DNA from: Gordonia rhizosphera NBRC 16068
GTDB lineage: Bacteria; Actinomycetota; Actinomycetes; Mycobacteriales; Mycobacteriaceae
Length of the DNA stretch: 40,437 nt
NCBI RefSeq assembly: GCF_000298195.1
Contig: NZ_BAHC01000159.1
Location: 1 to 40,437 of the forward strand
Reading direction: 5' to 3'
A program made the translations under genes and the position numbers. A model generated the notes under the pieces. That model was not told where the DNA came from. It did not search any database and saw only the letters and a program-made list of their open reading frames with translations. Positions 31,094-39,104 of this stretch are shown piece by piece. Every line of letters begins with the position of its first letter. The stretch's first letter is position 1.

Positions 31094-32647
31094 ATGACAC
31101 TGAACCAAGGACTCATCCCCACCAAATGGGCGGCTCTGACACCGAACGCCCAGGCCGTCTACGACGTGCCCAACGACCGGCGTATCTCGTTCGCCGACCT
31201 CGATTCCCGGGTGCGGCGCCTGGCCAACGGACTGCGGTCCTTTGGCCTGCGCAAGGGCGACCGCGTCGCGGTCCTCGCCAAGAACAGCATCGAGTTCCAG
31301 GAACTCTTCTTCGCCGTCGGCCGCGCCGGCCTCATCCTGCAACCACTCAACTGGCGACTGGCGACGCCGTCGCTGGCCAAGCTCCTCGATGACGCGGAAC
31401 CGAAGGTCGTCATCACCGCACATGAGTTCCGTTCGGTTGCAGACGAACTCAAGCGAACCGTGGACATCGAGAACTGGCTGGAGTTCGGGCCGAACGGCGA
31501 CGGTACCTACGAGGATCTGCTTGCACGTTCCAGCGACGACGAACCGATCTGGACCCCCGACATCGGCGGCGACGATCCGTTCTTCATCCTTTACACCGGG
31601 GGTACCACCGGAGAGTCCAAGGGCGCCTTGCACTCCCACACCAGCGCTGCGGCGGGCATGCTCAATCAGACCGTCGCCGAGCGGGTCGTCCCGACCGACG
31701 TCTACATGCTGACCGGGCAGATGTACCACATCCCGGTGGTGCTCTCGATGAACTACATGAAGCACGGATGCCCCGTCGTGTTGGTCAACTTCGAGGCCAA
31801 GCAGGCCCTGGAGATCATCGAGGCCGAACGGGTGTCGGCGTTCCTCGGCATCACCACCATGCTCAACTGGATGATGGCGGTCGAGAACTTCTCCTCCTAC
31901 GATCTCTCGAGTCTCCGCAACATCCAGTACGGTGGCGGTCCGATGCCGTCGGCGGTGGTCCGCAACGCCCTCGACTCCTTCCCGTGCACCCTCATCCAGG
32001 GCTACGGGCAGACCGAAGGCACGACGATGTCGTTCCTCTCGCAGGAAGACCATCACGACGCGATCCGAGGCATCAACGAGCAGCGGCTCAAATCCTGTGG
32101 CCGTGAGGGATTCGGCACCACGATCCGGGTGGTCGACATGGACGGCAACGAGGTCCCCCGCGACGGGAAGACCCCCGGCGAGGTGATCGTCCGCTCCGAG
32201 GCGAACATGCTCGGCTACTGGAACAAGCCCGACCTCACCGCACAGACCCTGCGGGACGGGTGGATGCACACCGGCGACATCGCCACCTGGGACTCCGATC
32301 GCTACGTCTTCATCGTCGATCGCGCGAAGGACATGATCATCTCCGGAGGCGAGAACATCTACTCCATCCAGGTGGAGGAGGCGATCGCCATGCATCCGTC
32401 GGTGCTCGAGTGTGCGGTGATCGGCATTCCCGACGACGAGTGGGGCGAGGTCGTCAAGGCCGTCGTCGTCCTGAAGCCCGGCACGACGGCAAGCGAGGCC
32501 GAGATCATCGACACCGCGCGGCAGAACCTGGCGTCGTACCAGAAGCCACGGTCGGTCGACTTCGTCGACGCGCTGCCGAAGGCGCCGACCGGCAAGATCA
32601 TGAAACGCGACCTGCGCGAACCATATCTGGCGGTGCAGCCGGCATGA
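31094..32647 (+). CDS. Acyl-CoA synthetase (AMP-forming), second copy
   Basis: The 517-residue ANL ligase has the P-loop YTGGTTGESKGALH (167-180), the GYGQTEGTTMSFL motif, HTGDIATWD, the hinge DRAKDMIISGGENIYSIQVEE and the catalytic Lys in APTGKIMKRDL. It makes acyl-CoA from acid, ATP and CoA. It differs from the ligase at 14175 in hinge and P-loop sequence, suggesting another acid substrate. The start ATG at 31094 has only a weak ribosome site; the open frame extends back into the NTF2-like gene, but the ligase N-terminal pattern begins here. The stop overlaps the next gene (ATGA). Confidence 0.92.
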   Translation: MTLNQGLIPTKWAALTPNAQAVYDVPNDRRISFADLDSRVRRLANGLRSFGLRKGDRVAVLAKNSIEFQELFFAVGRAGLILQPLNWRLATPSLAKLLDDAEPKVVITAHEFRSVADELKRTVDIENWLEFGPNGDGTYEDLLARSSDDEPIWTPDIGGDDPFFILYTGGTTGESKGALHSHTSAAAGMLNQTVAERVVPTDVYMLTGQMYHIPVVLSMNYMKHGCPVVLVNFEAKQALEIIEAERVSAFLGITTMLNWMMAVENFSSYDLSSLRNIQYGGGPMPSAVVRNALDSFPCTLIQGYGQTEGTTMSFLSQEDHHDAIRGINEQRLKSCGREGFGTTIRVVDMDGNEVPRDGKTPGEVIVRSEANMLGYWNKPDLTAQTLRDGWMHTGDIATWDSDRYVFIVDRAKDMIISGGENIYSIQVEEAIAMHPSVLECAVIGIPDDEWGEVVKAVVVLKPGTTASEAEIIDTARQNLASYQKPRSVDFVDALPKAPTGKIMKRDLREPYLAVQPA

Positions 32648-33099
32648 GCACCGCGCTGCTGAGCGAAACAGACCTCGCCGCCCGGGTGGGTACCACCTTT
32701 CCGGGCGGTGAGGTCCGTCTCGAGCCGTGGTGGGTGCACCTAGCGCTGGACGCGATCGGTGCCGACCCGGCCGACGGTCCGGGACACCCGGCGCTGGTGT
32801 TCCTCGTCGCCACCGGTGCGATGGGCTGGGACTGGGCAGATCTGTTCGCGGTGTTCGATGCCGACGAGCAGGATGGGCCGATGGCGGGGGAGACCGCGAC
32901 CACCGTGCACACGCCCCTGCAGTTCGGCACGACGTACCGGGTGGCGGGCGAGATCATCTCCGCGCGAAGGAAAGAGGGGCGTAGCGTGGGTGTCTTCGAC
33001 ATCGTGTCCTACCGGCTCGACCTCATCGGCGAGACCGGCGATGTCGACGCCTCGACGACGAACTCGATCATCTTCCCCCGACGGCGAGGTGGCGCATGA
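32644..33099 (+). CDS. MaoC-like dehydratase subunit without the catalytic motif (N-half type)
   Basis: The 151-residue protein has a hotdog pattern: VFLVATGAMGWDWADLFAVF, then TTVHTPLQFGTTYRVAGEIISARRKEGRSVGVFDIVSYRLDL. No D-x4-H hydratase signature is visible. In heterodimeric actinobacterial dehydratases (HadAB- or ChsH1/ChsH2-like), one partner of this kind shapes the substrate tunnel and the other is catalytic. The next gene has the missing motif and overlaps by four bases. I infer that the two together form one (R)-enoyl-CoA hydratase. Confidence 0.78.
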   Translation: MSTALLSETDLAARVGTTFPGGEVRLEPWWVHLALDAIGADPADGPGHPALVFLVATGAMGWDWADLFAVFDADEQDGPMAGETATTVHTPLQFGTTYRVAGEIISARRKEGRSVGVFDIVSYRLDLIGETGDVDASTTNSIIFPRRRGGA

Positions 33100-33521
33100 C
33101 AACCTCGGATACCCACACCGTGGCGGTGGGCGACGCCCTGCCCGCAACCGTCATCGAGTCGGTCGACCCGGCACGGATGAAGACGCTGTCGGCGTTGATG
33201 CGAGATCCGAATCCCATTCACTTCGACGAGAAGGCCGTTGTGGCAGTCGGATTGGGCACGAGAACCGTCAACCAGGGGCCGACGAACGTCGCCTATGTGG
33301 TGTCTGCGGTGGCCGCTTGGGCCGGTGGGGTCGAGAACATCGTCGAGTATCGGTTTCGGTTCCTCGGCAACGTCTTCGCCGGTGACAGGTTGCGCACTGG
33401 AGGCACTGTCACCGCGGTCGACGAAACCGCCAACGGACGGGTCGCGCAGTGCGACCTGTTCCTCGAGGTGATCGACGGTGCGCGCGTCCTGGCAGGCTCG
33501 GCGACCGTTCGCATTCGGTGA
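33096..33521 (+). CDS. MaoC-like dehydratase catalytic subunit
   Basis: The 141-residue hotdog protein contains SALMRDPNPIHFDEKAV, the hydratase-2 motif with catalytic Asp and His, then GLGTRTVNQGPTNVAYVV and YRFRFLGNVFAGDRLRTGG. It should hydrate an enoyl-CoA as the active half of a heterodimer with the preceding protein. Its start overlaps the previous stop (ATGA). It is 42 bases before the mycofactocin-type SDR. This split arrangement contrasts with the single-gene MaoC at 17959, so the window holds two different MaoC hydratases. Confidence 0.87.
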   Translation: MTTSDTHTVAVGDALPATVIESVDPARMKTLSALMRDPNPIHFDEKAVVAVGLGTRTVNQGPTNVAYVVSAVAAWAGGVENIVEYRFRFLGNVFAGDRLRTGGTVTAVDETANGRVAQCDLFLEVIDGARVLAGSATVRIR

Positions 33522-33563
33522 CAGACGATTTCGTCACAGAGCTCAAATGAGAGGAGTACGACC

Positions 33564-34403
33564 ATGGCCGGTCGTGTCGAAGGAAAGGTCGCTTTCATCA
33601 CCGGTGCCGCCCGCGGTCAGGGACGCAGCCACGCGCTGCGTCTGGCCGAGGAGGGCGCCGACATCATCGCCGTCGACATCTGCGAGAACATCTCCACGGT
33701 GACACCGTTCTACGATCTGGCGTCCGAGGAGGACCTGCAGGAGACGGCGGCGCTGGTCGAGAAACTGGACCGGCGGATCATCACGCGGGTCGCCGACGTC
33801 CGCGACCGCGACGCACTCCAGAAGGCGTTGGACGCCGGGACGGCGGAGTTCGGTGGCGTCGACATCGTGGTGGCCAATGCCGGAATCGCCTCGTACGGAC
33901 GGTCCTGGGAGCTGACCCGCGAGCAGTGGGACGACATGATCGCGGTCAATCTCACCGGTGTGTACAACACCGCGGTCGCCGCAATCCCCACCATGATCGA
34001 CGCCGGCCGCGGTGGGTCGATCATGTTCACCTCGTCCATCGGCGGACTCAAGGGCATCCAGCAGGTCGGCGACTACGTGGCCGCGAAACACGGCATCGTC
34101 GGCCTGATGCGGACGATGGCGAATGAGCTCGGCCCCTACAGCATTCGGGTCAACACCATTCATCCGACGAATGTCGACACGACGATGATCCAGAACCCCG
34201 GCACCTATGGGATGTTCGCGCCGGACGATCCGGAACCCACCCAGGACAAGGCGATGGCGGGATTCATGTCGCTCAACACCCTGCCGATCCCGTGGGTCGA
34301 CCCCTCCGACATCAGCAACGCGGTGCTGTTCCTGGCCAGCGACGAGGCCCGCTACGTCACCGGCGTGACACTCCCCGTCGATGCCGGCGCCTACGTGAAG
34401 TAG
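33564..34403 (+). CDS. Mycofactocin-coupled SDR-family oxidoreductase (second copy)
   Basis: The 279-residue SDR starts MAGRVEGKVAFITGAARGQG, with SHALRLAEEGADIIAVDI and the long insertion FYDLASEEDLQETAALVEKL before RRIITRVADVRD, the mycofactocin-SDR mark. The catalytic Ser is in TSSIGGLKG and Tyr/Lys in YVAAKHG. HPTNVDTTMI and VTGVTLPVDAGAYVK at the C-terminus are typical of the carveol-dehydrogenase-like group. A GAGAGGAG ribosome site lies about nine bases ahead. It is close in pattern to the copy at 21257 but with a longer insertion, so the two probably act on different alcohols. It ends the operon. Confidence 0.9.
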   Translation: MAGRVEGKVAFITGAARGQGRSHALRLAEEGADIIAVDICENISTVTPFYDLASEEDLQETAALVEKLDRRIITRVADVRDRDALQKALDAGTAEFGGVDIVVANAGIASYGRSWELTREQWDDMIAVNLTGVYNTAVAAIPTMIDAGRGGSIMFTSSIGGLKGIQQVGDYVAAKHGIVGLMRTMANELGPYSIRVNTIHPTNVDTTMIQNPGTYGMFAPDDPEPTQDKAMAGFMSLNTLPIPWVDPSDISNAVLFLASDEARYVTGVTLPVDAGAYVK

Positions 34404-34433
34404 CCCAACCGCCGAAGCCGCCGGCGATATCGC

Positions 34434-34482
34434 TCTCGACAAGCTCGATCCGGCGGATACCCCGGCTCGTTCCTCGCGGGCC
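34434..34482. repeat. Degenerate copy of the interspersed intergenic repeat
   Basis: gctcgttcctcgcg at 34465-34478 is identical to 37487-37500, and tctcgacaagctcgat just before it resembles the element's other end. The rest has drifted. It lies between the SDR and the convergent DUF4188-like gene. Confidence 0.45.
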
Positions 34483-34516
34483 ACCAATTGCGGAGATCGC
34501 GGGCAGGCTCAGTGAG

Positions 34517-34993
34517 TCAGCCAGCTTTGCGATGCAGCCGTTTCCGCGCGGACGTAGATCCCGATATCGGTACCAGGCGACCGGCGCGACCCAGCCCTGT
34601 CGCTGGCATGTTGCCGTAGATCGCTTCGTACTCTCCGGCACGGACCAGGAACGTCTCGTGCCAGATGCCGCTGCGGGTGCTGTTGCCGACCCGCTTCCAG
34701 TACTGCCGCCAAGCGGCGGAGTGCGGATCGTTGGGGTCCTTCGCGAAGGCCTCGAGGTGCTCAAAGGAGCGCCAATACTGGACATTGGTGAGCCCGAAGT
34801 TCTGGTAGCCGAGCAACCCCTTGTCGGGGTGCTGAATCAGATGCTTCAGCATATAGGGCATTCCACGACGGCCGCCGAGGTCGGCGAACGAGCGGATCGC
34901 CTTCAGGGGCGAGTTGAGGCGCGCGCCGATGATGAAGACGACGAAGTCGCCTTCGATCTCCGCGGTCCACCGGCCTGGATTCACCCGCGCCAT
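34517..34993 (-). CDS. DUF4188-like protein
   Basis: The 158-residue protein has WTAEIEGDFVVFIIGARLN, then MLKHLIQHPDKGLLGYQNFG, VQYWRSFEHLEAFAKDPNDP, WRQYWKRVGNSTRSGIWHET and EYEAIYGNMPATGLGRAG, the pattern I associate with DUF4188. It resembles small ferredoxin-fold monooxygenase-like proteins, but the function is unknown. The start is uncertain: ATG at 34993 gives MARVNPGRW, which suits the family. ATG at 35005 adds four residues, and the frame is open further upstream without family similarity. It stands alone on the minus strand with an inverted repeat upstream at 35061-35090. Confidence 0.75.
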   Translation of the reverse strand: MARVNPGRWTAEIEGDFVVFIIGARLNSPLKAIRSFADLGGRRGMPYMLKHLIQHPDKGLLGYQNFGLTNVQYWRSFEHLEAFAKDPNDPHSAAWRQYWKRVGNSTRSGIWHETFLVRAGEYEAIYGNMPATGLGRAGRLVPISGSTSARKRLHRKAG

Positions 34994-35394
34994 GGCGCAA
35001 ACCATACGCGCAGTCAGGGCAATCTGGGGCCGGAATACGGTCACGCACTCCCTCGTGAGTAGGCGTGACCCGTTGACGTCGATCACGCCTGACGGCCCGG
35101 AATACACCAGAAATTCAGGGTGCCAGATTGTCTGGCGGGTCTCTCGGTCGCCGATCATTGGCGAGATCCACGGCAGCGGCCACGACAACGAACGCCTGAC
35201 GGCCGCGCCCCGGTGAGCAATATGCGCGAAAGACGACAAATGAGCGCAAGCGTGACTGTGATGCGACAAGTCAGAAGGATGCTCATGTAACGGCCGACAT
35301 AGAACGCCATGACCCTCCGCACGGTCGGCCCGATACCCAGAAATGAGCAGACAATGGTGGTAGCACTCGGCTTCGGTATGACGGAGCGCACGAA
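34994..35394. other. Intergenic region of 401 bases
   Basis: It lies between divergent genes. An 8-bp inverted repeat aggcgtga (35061-35068) / tcacgcct (35083-35090) and another tcacgc at 35041 could be operators. A 29-codon open frame (35309-35398) ends overlapping the CoA-transferase start by four bases. The GGAG for that gene is about nine bases before 35395. I see no larger gene. Confidence 0.55.
35061..35090. promoter_or_regulatory. Inverted repeat upstream of the DUF4188-like gene
   Basis: aggcgtga (35061-35068) and tcacgcct (35083-35090) are perfect 8-bp arms with a 14-base centre; a further tcacgc occurs at 35041-35046. It lies about 70 bases before the minus-strand start at 34993. 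An operator is possible but no regulator is known. Confidence 0.4.
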
Positions 35395-36657
35395 ATGAAT
35401 CCGATCGGCACAGACCCCACCACCGACTCAACCACCGATCACCAGGGCTGGACCCCGACCACCGAACGCAAAGGACCATTGCGAGGCATCAAGGTCCTCG
35501 ACATCAGCACGGTCTACGCCGCTCCCATCACCGCTATGCTGCTCGGCGACTTCGGTGCCGATGTCATCAAGGTCGAACATCCACGCGGTGACCCGGCACG
35601 CACCCACGGCTGGCACCGTAACGGCCACGGTCTGTGGTGGAAAGTCATCGCCCGCAACAAGCGAACGATGACCCTCAACCTCGGCCACCCCACGGGCCAG
35701 GACTTCCTGCGCGAGATCGTCGCCGAGGCTGATGTCCTCGTCGAGAACTTCCGACCCGGTGTCCTGGAGAAATGGGGCATCGGCGCCGACACCCTCCTCG
35801 ACCTCAACCCCGGCCTGGTCATGTTGCGAGTCACCGGTTTCGGACAGACCGGCCCATACGCAGATCGCCGCGCCTTTGGCACCCTCGTCGAGGCCATGAG
35901 TGGATTCGCGCACCAGACCGGCCAACCCGACGGCCCGCCCACCCTGCCACCCTTCGGCCTCGCGGACGGCGTCGCCGGCATCACCGGGGCCTTCGCGGTG
36001 ATTTCCGCTCTCTACGACCGCGACCGCAACGGCGGCCACGGTCAGGTCATCGACATGTCCCTGCTCGAACCTCTCTTGGGCATCCTTGGGCCAGGCCCCA
36101 CCGTGTGGGATCAACTCGGTGAAATCGCCCAACGCCACGGCAATCGCTCCCCCAACAACGCTCCCCGCAACACCTACCGAACTCGGGACGGCCGCTGGGT
36201 CGCCATCTCGGCCAGCGCTACGTCGGTGGCCGAACGCGTCATGTGTCTGGTCGGTCGACCCGACATCGCCGCCGAACCCTGGTTCGGCAACGCTGGAGAA
36301 CGCAGCCGCCGCGCCGACATGATCGATACGGTCGTCTCGGCGTGGATCGCGGACCGTGGCTTCGACGAGGTCGAAGCCCGGTTCGTCGCCGCAGGCGCCG
36401 CGCTGGCCCCCATCTACGATGCACGGCAACTACTCTCGGACCCACACGTGATCGACCGCGACGTCATCACCACTGTCGACGACGACGACCTCGGCCGGAT
36501 TCGCATGCAAAACGTCATGTGCCGCTTCTCCGAGACCCCCGGAACGATCGAGTTCGCCGGCCGTGGCCTCGGCCAGGACAACGAACAGCTCTACCGTGAT
36601 CTCCTCGGCGTCGACTCCGCCCGGCTCGCCGAGCTCGCCGAGGACGGTGTGCTGTGA
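35395..36657 (+). CDS. Class III CoA-transferase (CaiB/BaiF/Frc family), second copy
   Basis: The 420-residue protein has LRGIKVLDISTVYAAPITAM, LLGDFGADVIKVEHPRGDPA, NKRTMTLNLGHPTGQDFLRE and the catalytic-Asp segment FGLADGVAGITGAFAVI. It is a distinct paralogue of the enzyme at 19915. About 25 N-terminal residues (MNPIGTDPTTDSTTDHQGWT and on) precede the domain and look disordered. The stop overlaps the GTG of the CitE-like lyase (GTGA), so CoA transfer and C-C cleavage are coupled. This pair has no TAATCAT site in front, so its regulation may differ from the other blocks. Confidence 0.9.
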   Translation: MNPIGTDPTTDSTTDHQGWTPTTERKGPLRGIKVLDISTVYAAPITAMLLGDFGADVIKVEHPRGDPARTHGWHRNGHGLWWKVIARNKRTMTLNLGHPTGQDFLREIVAEADVLVENFRPGVLEKWGIGADTLLDLNPGLVMLRVTGFGQTGPYADRRAFGTLVEAMSGFAHQTGQPDGPPTLPPFGLADGVAGITGAFAVISALYDRDRNGGHGQVIDMSLLEPLLGILGPGPTVWDQLGEIAQRHGNRSPNNAPRNTYRTRDGRWVAISASATSVAERVMCLVGRPDIAAEPWFGNAGERSRRADMIDTVVSAWIADRGFDEVEARFVAAGAALAPIYDARQLLSDPHVIDRDVITTVDDDDLGRIRMQNVMCRFSETPGTIEFAGRGLGQDNEQLYRDLLGVDSARLAELAEDGVL

Positions 36658-37472
36658 GCAGCGCCCGCAGCTACCTGTTCGTGCCCGGCCACCGACACCA
36701 GATGGCCGACAAGGCCTTCACCCGCGGGGCGGACGAGGTCATCATCGACCTCGAAGACGCCGTCCCCGCCGCCGACAAGCAGACCGCCCGTACCAACGCA
36801 CGAGAAATCCTGGGCCGCCGCCGCGGATGGGTTCGTATCAACGCGGTCGGCAGTGCCGACGCAGTCGCCGACCTCAACGCCGTTGCGGGGCACGCCTACG
36901 GCGTGCGTATCCCCAAGGTGGATTCACCTCGCGACGTCGCCTGGGTGGCGAGCAGGCTCCCCAAGGGCACAAAACTCTTGTGTGCCATCGAGACCGCGCG
37001 AGGGGTCCTCGCCGCACCCGAGATCGCCTCGCTTCCGGGTGTGGAGCGACTTGCGCTGGGTGGAATCGACCTGCGCGCCGACCTTCGCTGCGGCACATCA
37101 CCTCACGCACTCGACTACGCCCGCAGCGCACTGGTCATCGCGTCGCGTGCGCACGGCCTCGCGTCCCCGATCGACTCCGTCTTCGCGCACGTCAACGACC
37201 CCGCCGCGCTCGCCGAGGAGGCCCGCATCGCTCGCGAACTCGGGTTCGGCGCCAAGTCGGCCATCCACCCCAAACAGCTCGACACGATCCACCGGGTATT
37301 CATGCCGTCGGCCAACGACATCACCTGGGCCACAACGATCATGCACGCTCTCGAAATCAGCGACGGTCGGCCCACCACAACCTCCGACGGAGAGTTCATC
37401 GACGCACCCGTCGAAGCCCGCGCACGACGGATACTGGCCCATCACGACGATCGATCAGCGGCAACGGGGTGA
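36654..37472 (+). CDS. HpcH/HpaI (CitE-like) acyl-CoA lyase, second copy
   Basis: The 272-residue protein starts MSSARSYLFVPGHRHQMADK, with EVIIDLEDAVPAADK (acidic ligand), WVRINAVGS, CAIETARGVLAAPEIA (metal Glu), LALGGIDLRADL and KSAIHPKQLDTIHRVF. This matches CitE-like lyases more closely than the copy at 17039, which has a different GPSAEH segment. It would cleave a 3-hydroxyacyl-CoA such as citramalyl- or malyl-CoA. The start is GTG overlapping the CoA-transferase stop. It is the last gene of the plus strand here and is followed by the 31-bp repeat array. Confidence 0.88.
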   Translation: MSSARSYLFVPGHRHQMADKAFTRGADEVIIDLEDAVPAADKQTARTNAREILGRRRGWVRINAVGSADAVADLNAVAGHAYGVRIPKVDSPRDVAWVASRLPKGTKLLCAIETARGVLAAPEIASLPGVERLALGGIDLRADLRCGTSPHALDYARSALVIASRAHGLASPIDSVFAHVNDPAALAEEARIARELGFGAKSAIHPKQLDTIHRVFMPSANDITWATTIMHALEISDGRPTTTSDGEFIDAPVEARARRILAHHDDRSAATG

Positions 37473-37605
37473 TCTCGATACGCCCGCTCGTTCCTCGCGC
37501 GCTACTCGATCAGCGGTTGAGGCTCCCGCGCGCTACTCGATCAGCGGTTGAGGCTCTCGCGGGCTACTCGATCAGCGGTTGGGTCACCCCTACTCGATCA
37601 GCGGA
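37471..37605. repeat. Interspersed palindromic repeat with 31-bp tandem units
   Basis: A full copy of the element at 21185-21238 (in opposite orientation) spans 37471-37520. Its end is then repeated: gctactcgatcagcggtt begins at 37502, 37533 and 37564 (31-bp steps), and a shorter copy ctactcgatcagcgg begins at 37591. The array fills the gap between the convergent lyase and livF genes. Confidence 0.8.
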
Positions 37606-37624
37606 AAGGGGTCAGCGGCGGGGG

Positions 37625-38344
37625 TCAGTCTGTCGCGCCTTCAAGAGCGGTTTCGCCGAGCACCGCATGAACCGCGGCGAGGCTGGCGTCGGCAGCGGGG
37701 CCCGTCCAAACCGTCCGGCCGCGGGTGATGACCGAAACCTCGTCGGCGATCCGTAGCGCCGCATCGGCGTTCTGCTCGACGATGAGTACCGCGATACCGG
37801 TGTCGGCGATGTCGCGGACCTTGCCCATGACGGTGTCGACCATTGTCGGCGCCAGGCCCATCGACGGTTCGTCCATCAGGATCACCTTCGGCTGTGACAT
37901 CACGGCCCGGCCGAACGCCAGCATCTGCTGCTCGCCGCCGCTGAGCAGCCCGGCCGCACCGTTGCGCCGCTCCGCCAGGATGGGGAACTGCTCATACACC
38001 TCGGCCAGGGTCTTCGCAACCCGGGAGCGTGGGGCGCGGTAGCCGCCCACCCGCAGATTCTCCTCGACGGTGAGGGTCGAAAAGACCCGCCGCCCTTCCG
38101 GTACGAGCACCAGACCGTGGCGCACCATCGTATGGGCACGGCGCCCCGCGACATCCTGGCCGCCGATCGTCACCGATCCCGACTTGGGCCGGTGGTAGCC
38201 GGCGATGGCGCGCAGGCTCGTGGTCTTGCCGGCGCCGTTGGCGCCGAGGACCACGGTTACGCGGCCGGCGTCGGCCTTCATCGACACGCCCTGGACCGCG
38301 TTGACCGCTCCGTAGCTCACGTGCAGATCGTTCACCTCAAGCAT
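37625..38344 (-). CDS. livF: Branched-chain-type ABC transporter ATP-binding protein LivF
   Basis: The 239-residue ATPase has the Walker A GANGAGKTT, the LivF-typical LVPEGRRVFSTLTVEENL, the signature LSGGEQQMLAFGRAV, Walker B VILMDEPSMGLAP and the H-loop replacement VEQNADAAL, which is usual in LivF. It works with LivG to power the LivHM permease. The ATG at 38344 overlaps the livG end by eight bases, so the longer open frame is not used. It is the last gene of the liv set in transcription order. Confidence 0.93.
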   Translation of the reverse strand: MLEVNDLHVSYGAVNAVQGVSMKADAGRVTVVLGANGAGKTTSLRAIAGYHRPKSGSVTIGGQDVAGRRAHTMVRHGLVLVPEGRRVFSTLTVEENLRVGGYRAPRSRVAKTLAEVYEQFPILAERRNGAAGLLSGGEQQMLAFGRAVMSQPKVILMDEPSMGLAPTMVDTVMGKVRDIADTGIAVLIVEQNADAALRIADEVSVITRGRTVWTGPAADASLAAVHAVLGETALEGATD

Positions 38345-39104
38345 CTGCTGCCTGCCTTCCCAGATACGATTCGCGCACGCCCTGGTCGGCGACCACATCG
38401 TCGGGCAGGCCCTGCGCGATCAGCTTGCCGAAGTTCATGGCGAACAGGTAGTCGCACACCGTGACCATCATCTGCACATCGTGCTCGACCAGGAGTTGGG
38501 TGTAACCCTCCTGTTGTAGTGACCGCAGCAGGTCGCTGATCTCGTCGCGCTCTTCGGTGTTCATGCCGGCCGTCGGTTCGTCGAGCAGCAGCAGCCGCGG
38601 CGTACCGACGATGGCGCGCGCGATTTCGGTGCGCCGTTGCATACCGTAGGACAGTTCGCTGGGCCGCATGCGTTGCAGATGGGTGATGCCGACGCGCTCC
38701 ATCACCTCGTCGGCCCGGCCGCGGGCGTGCTTGCGCTTGCTGCGATCGGCGGTATCGAGCCCGAGGAGTACGTTGTCGAGGACCGAGCGGTCGTCGATCA
38801 ACCGCACGGTCTGGAACGTCCGTGCCACACCGAGGTGGGCCACCCGGTGGGCCGGAACGTTCTCATACGGCCGTCCGTCGAACCGCAGATGTCCGCGCGT
38901 CAAAGGATTCAGCCGCGTCACCGCGCCGAGGAGCGTCGACTTCCCGGAACCGTTGGCGCCGAGGATGCCGTAGATGAGACCTTCGCGCAGGTGCAGCGAC
39001 ACCCCGTCGACGGCGCGTACTCCGCCGAAGTGGACGGCCACGTCGTCGAGTTCCAGCAGCGGCGCCGAAGCGTCTTCGGGTTTCGTCGTGTCGTCGGGTG
39101 TCAT
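38337..39104 (-). CDS. livG: Branched-chain-type ABC transporter ATP-binding protein LivG
   Basis: The 255-residue ATPase has Walker A GANGSGKSTLL, the LivG-typical GVARTFQTVRLIDDRSVLDN, the signature region LSYGMQRRTEIARAI (SYG in place of the usual SGG), Walker B LLLLDEPTAGM and the H-loop LLVEHDVQMMV. The C-terminus LIAQGLPDDVVADQGVRESYLG is typical. The ATG at 39104 overlaps the livM stop (ATGA). An upstream open frame to 39320 overlaps livM and is not used. Confidence 0.93.
   Translation of the reverse strand: MTPDDTTKPEDASAPLLELDDVAVHFGGVRAVDGVSLHLREGLIYGILGANGSGKSTLLGAVTRLNPLTRGHLRFDGRPYENVPAHRVAHLGVARTFQTVRLIDDRSVLDNVLLGLDTADRSKRKHARGRADEVMERVGITHLQRMRPSELSYGMQRRTEIARAIVGTPRLLLLDEPTAGMNTEERDEISDLLRSLQQEGYTQLLVEHDVQMMVTVCDYLFAMNFGKLIAQGLPDDVVADQGVRESYLGRQAADA

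Noticed and set aside
6531..34403. Steroid (cholesterol) degradation cluster
   Set aside because: No ring-degradation genes such as KstD-, HsaC- or KshA-like proteins are present, and I saw no KstR or KstR2-like boxes.
37502..37605. Tandem 31-bp units resembling a short CRISPR array
   Set aside because: There are no unique spacers between units, the repeat is part of an element found elsewhere in opposite orientation, and no cas genes are nearby.
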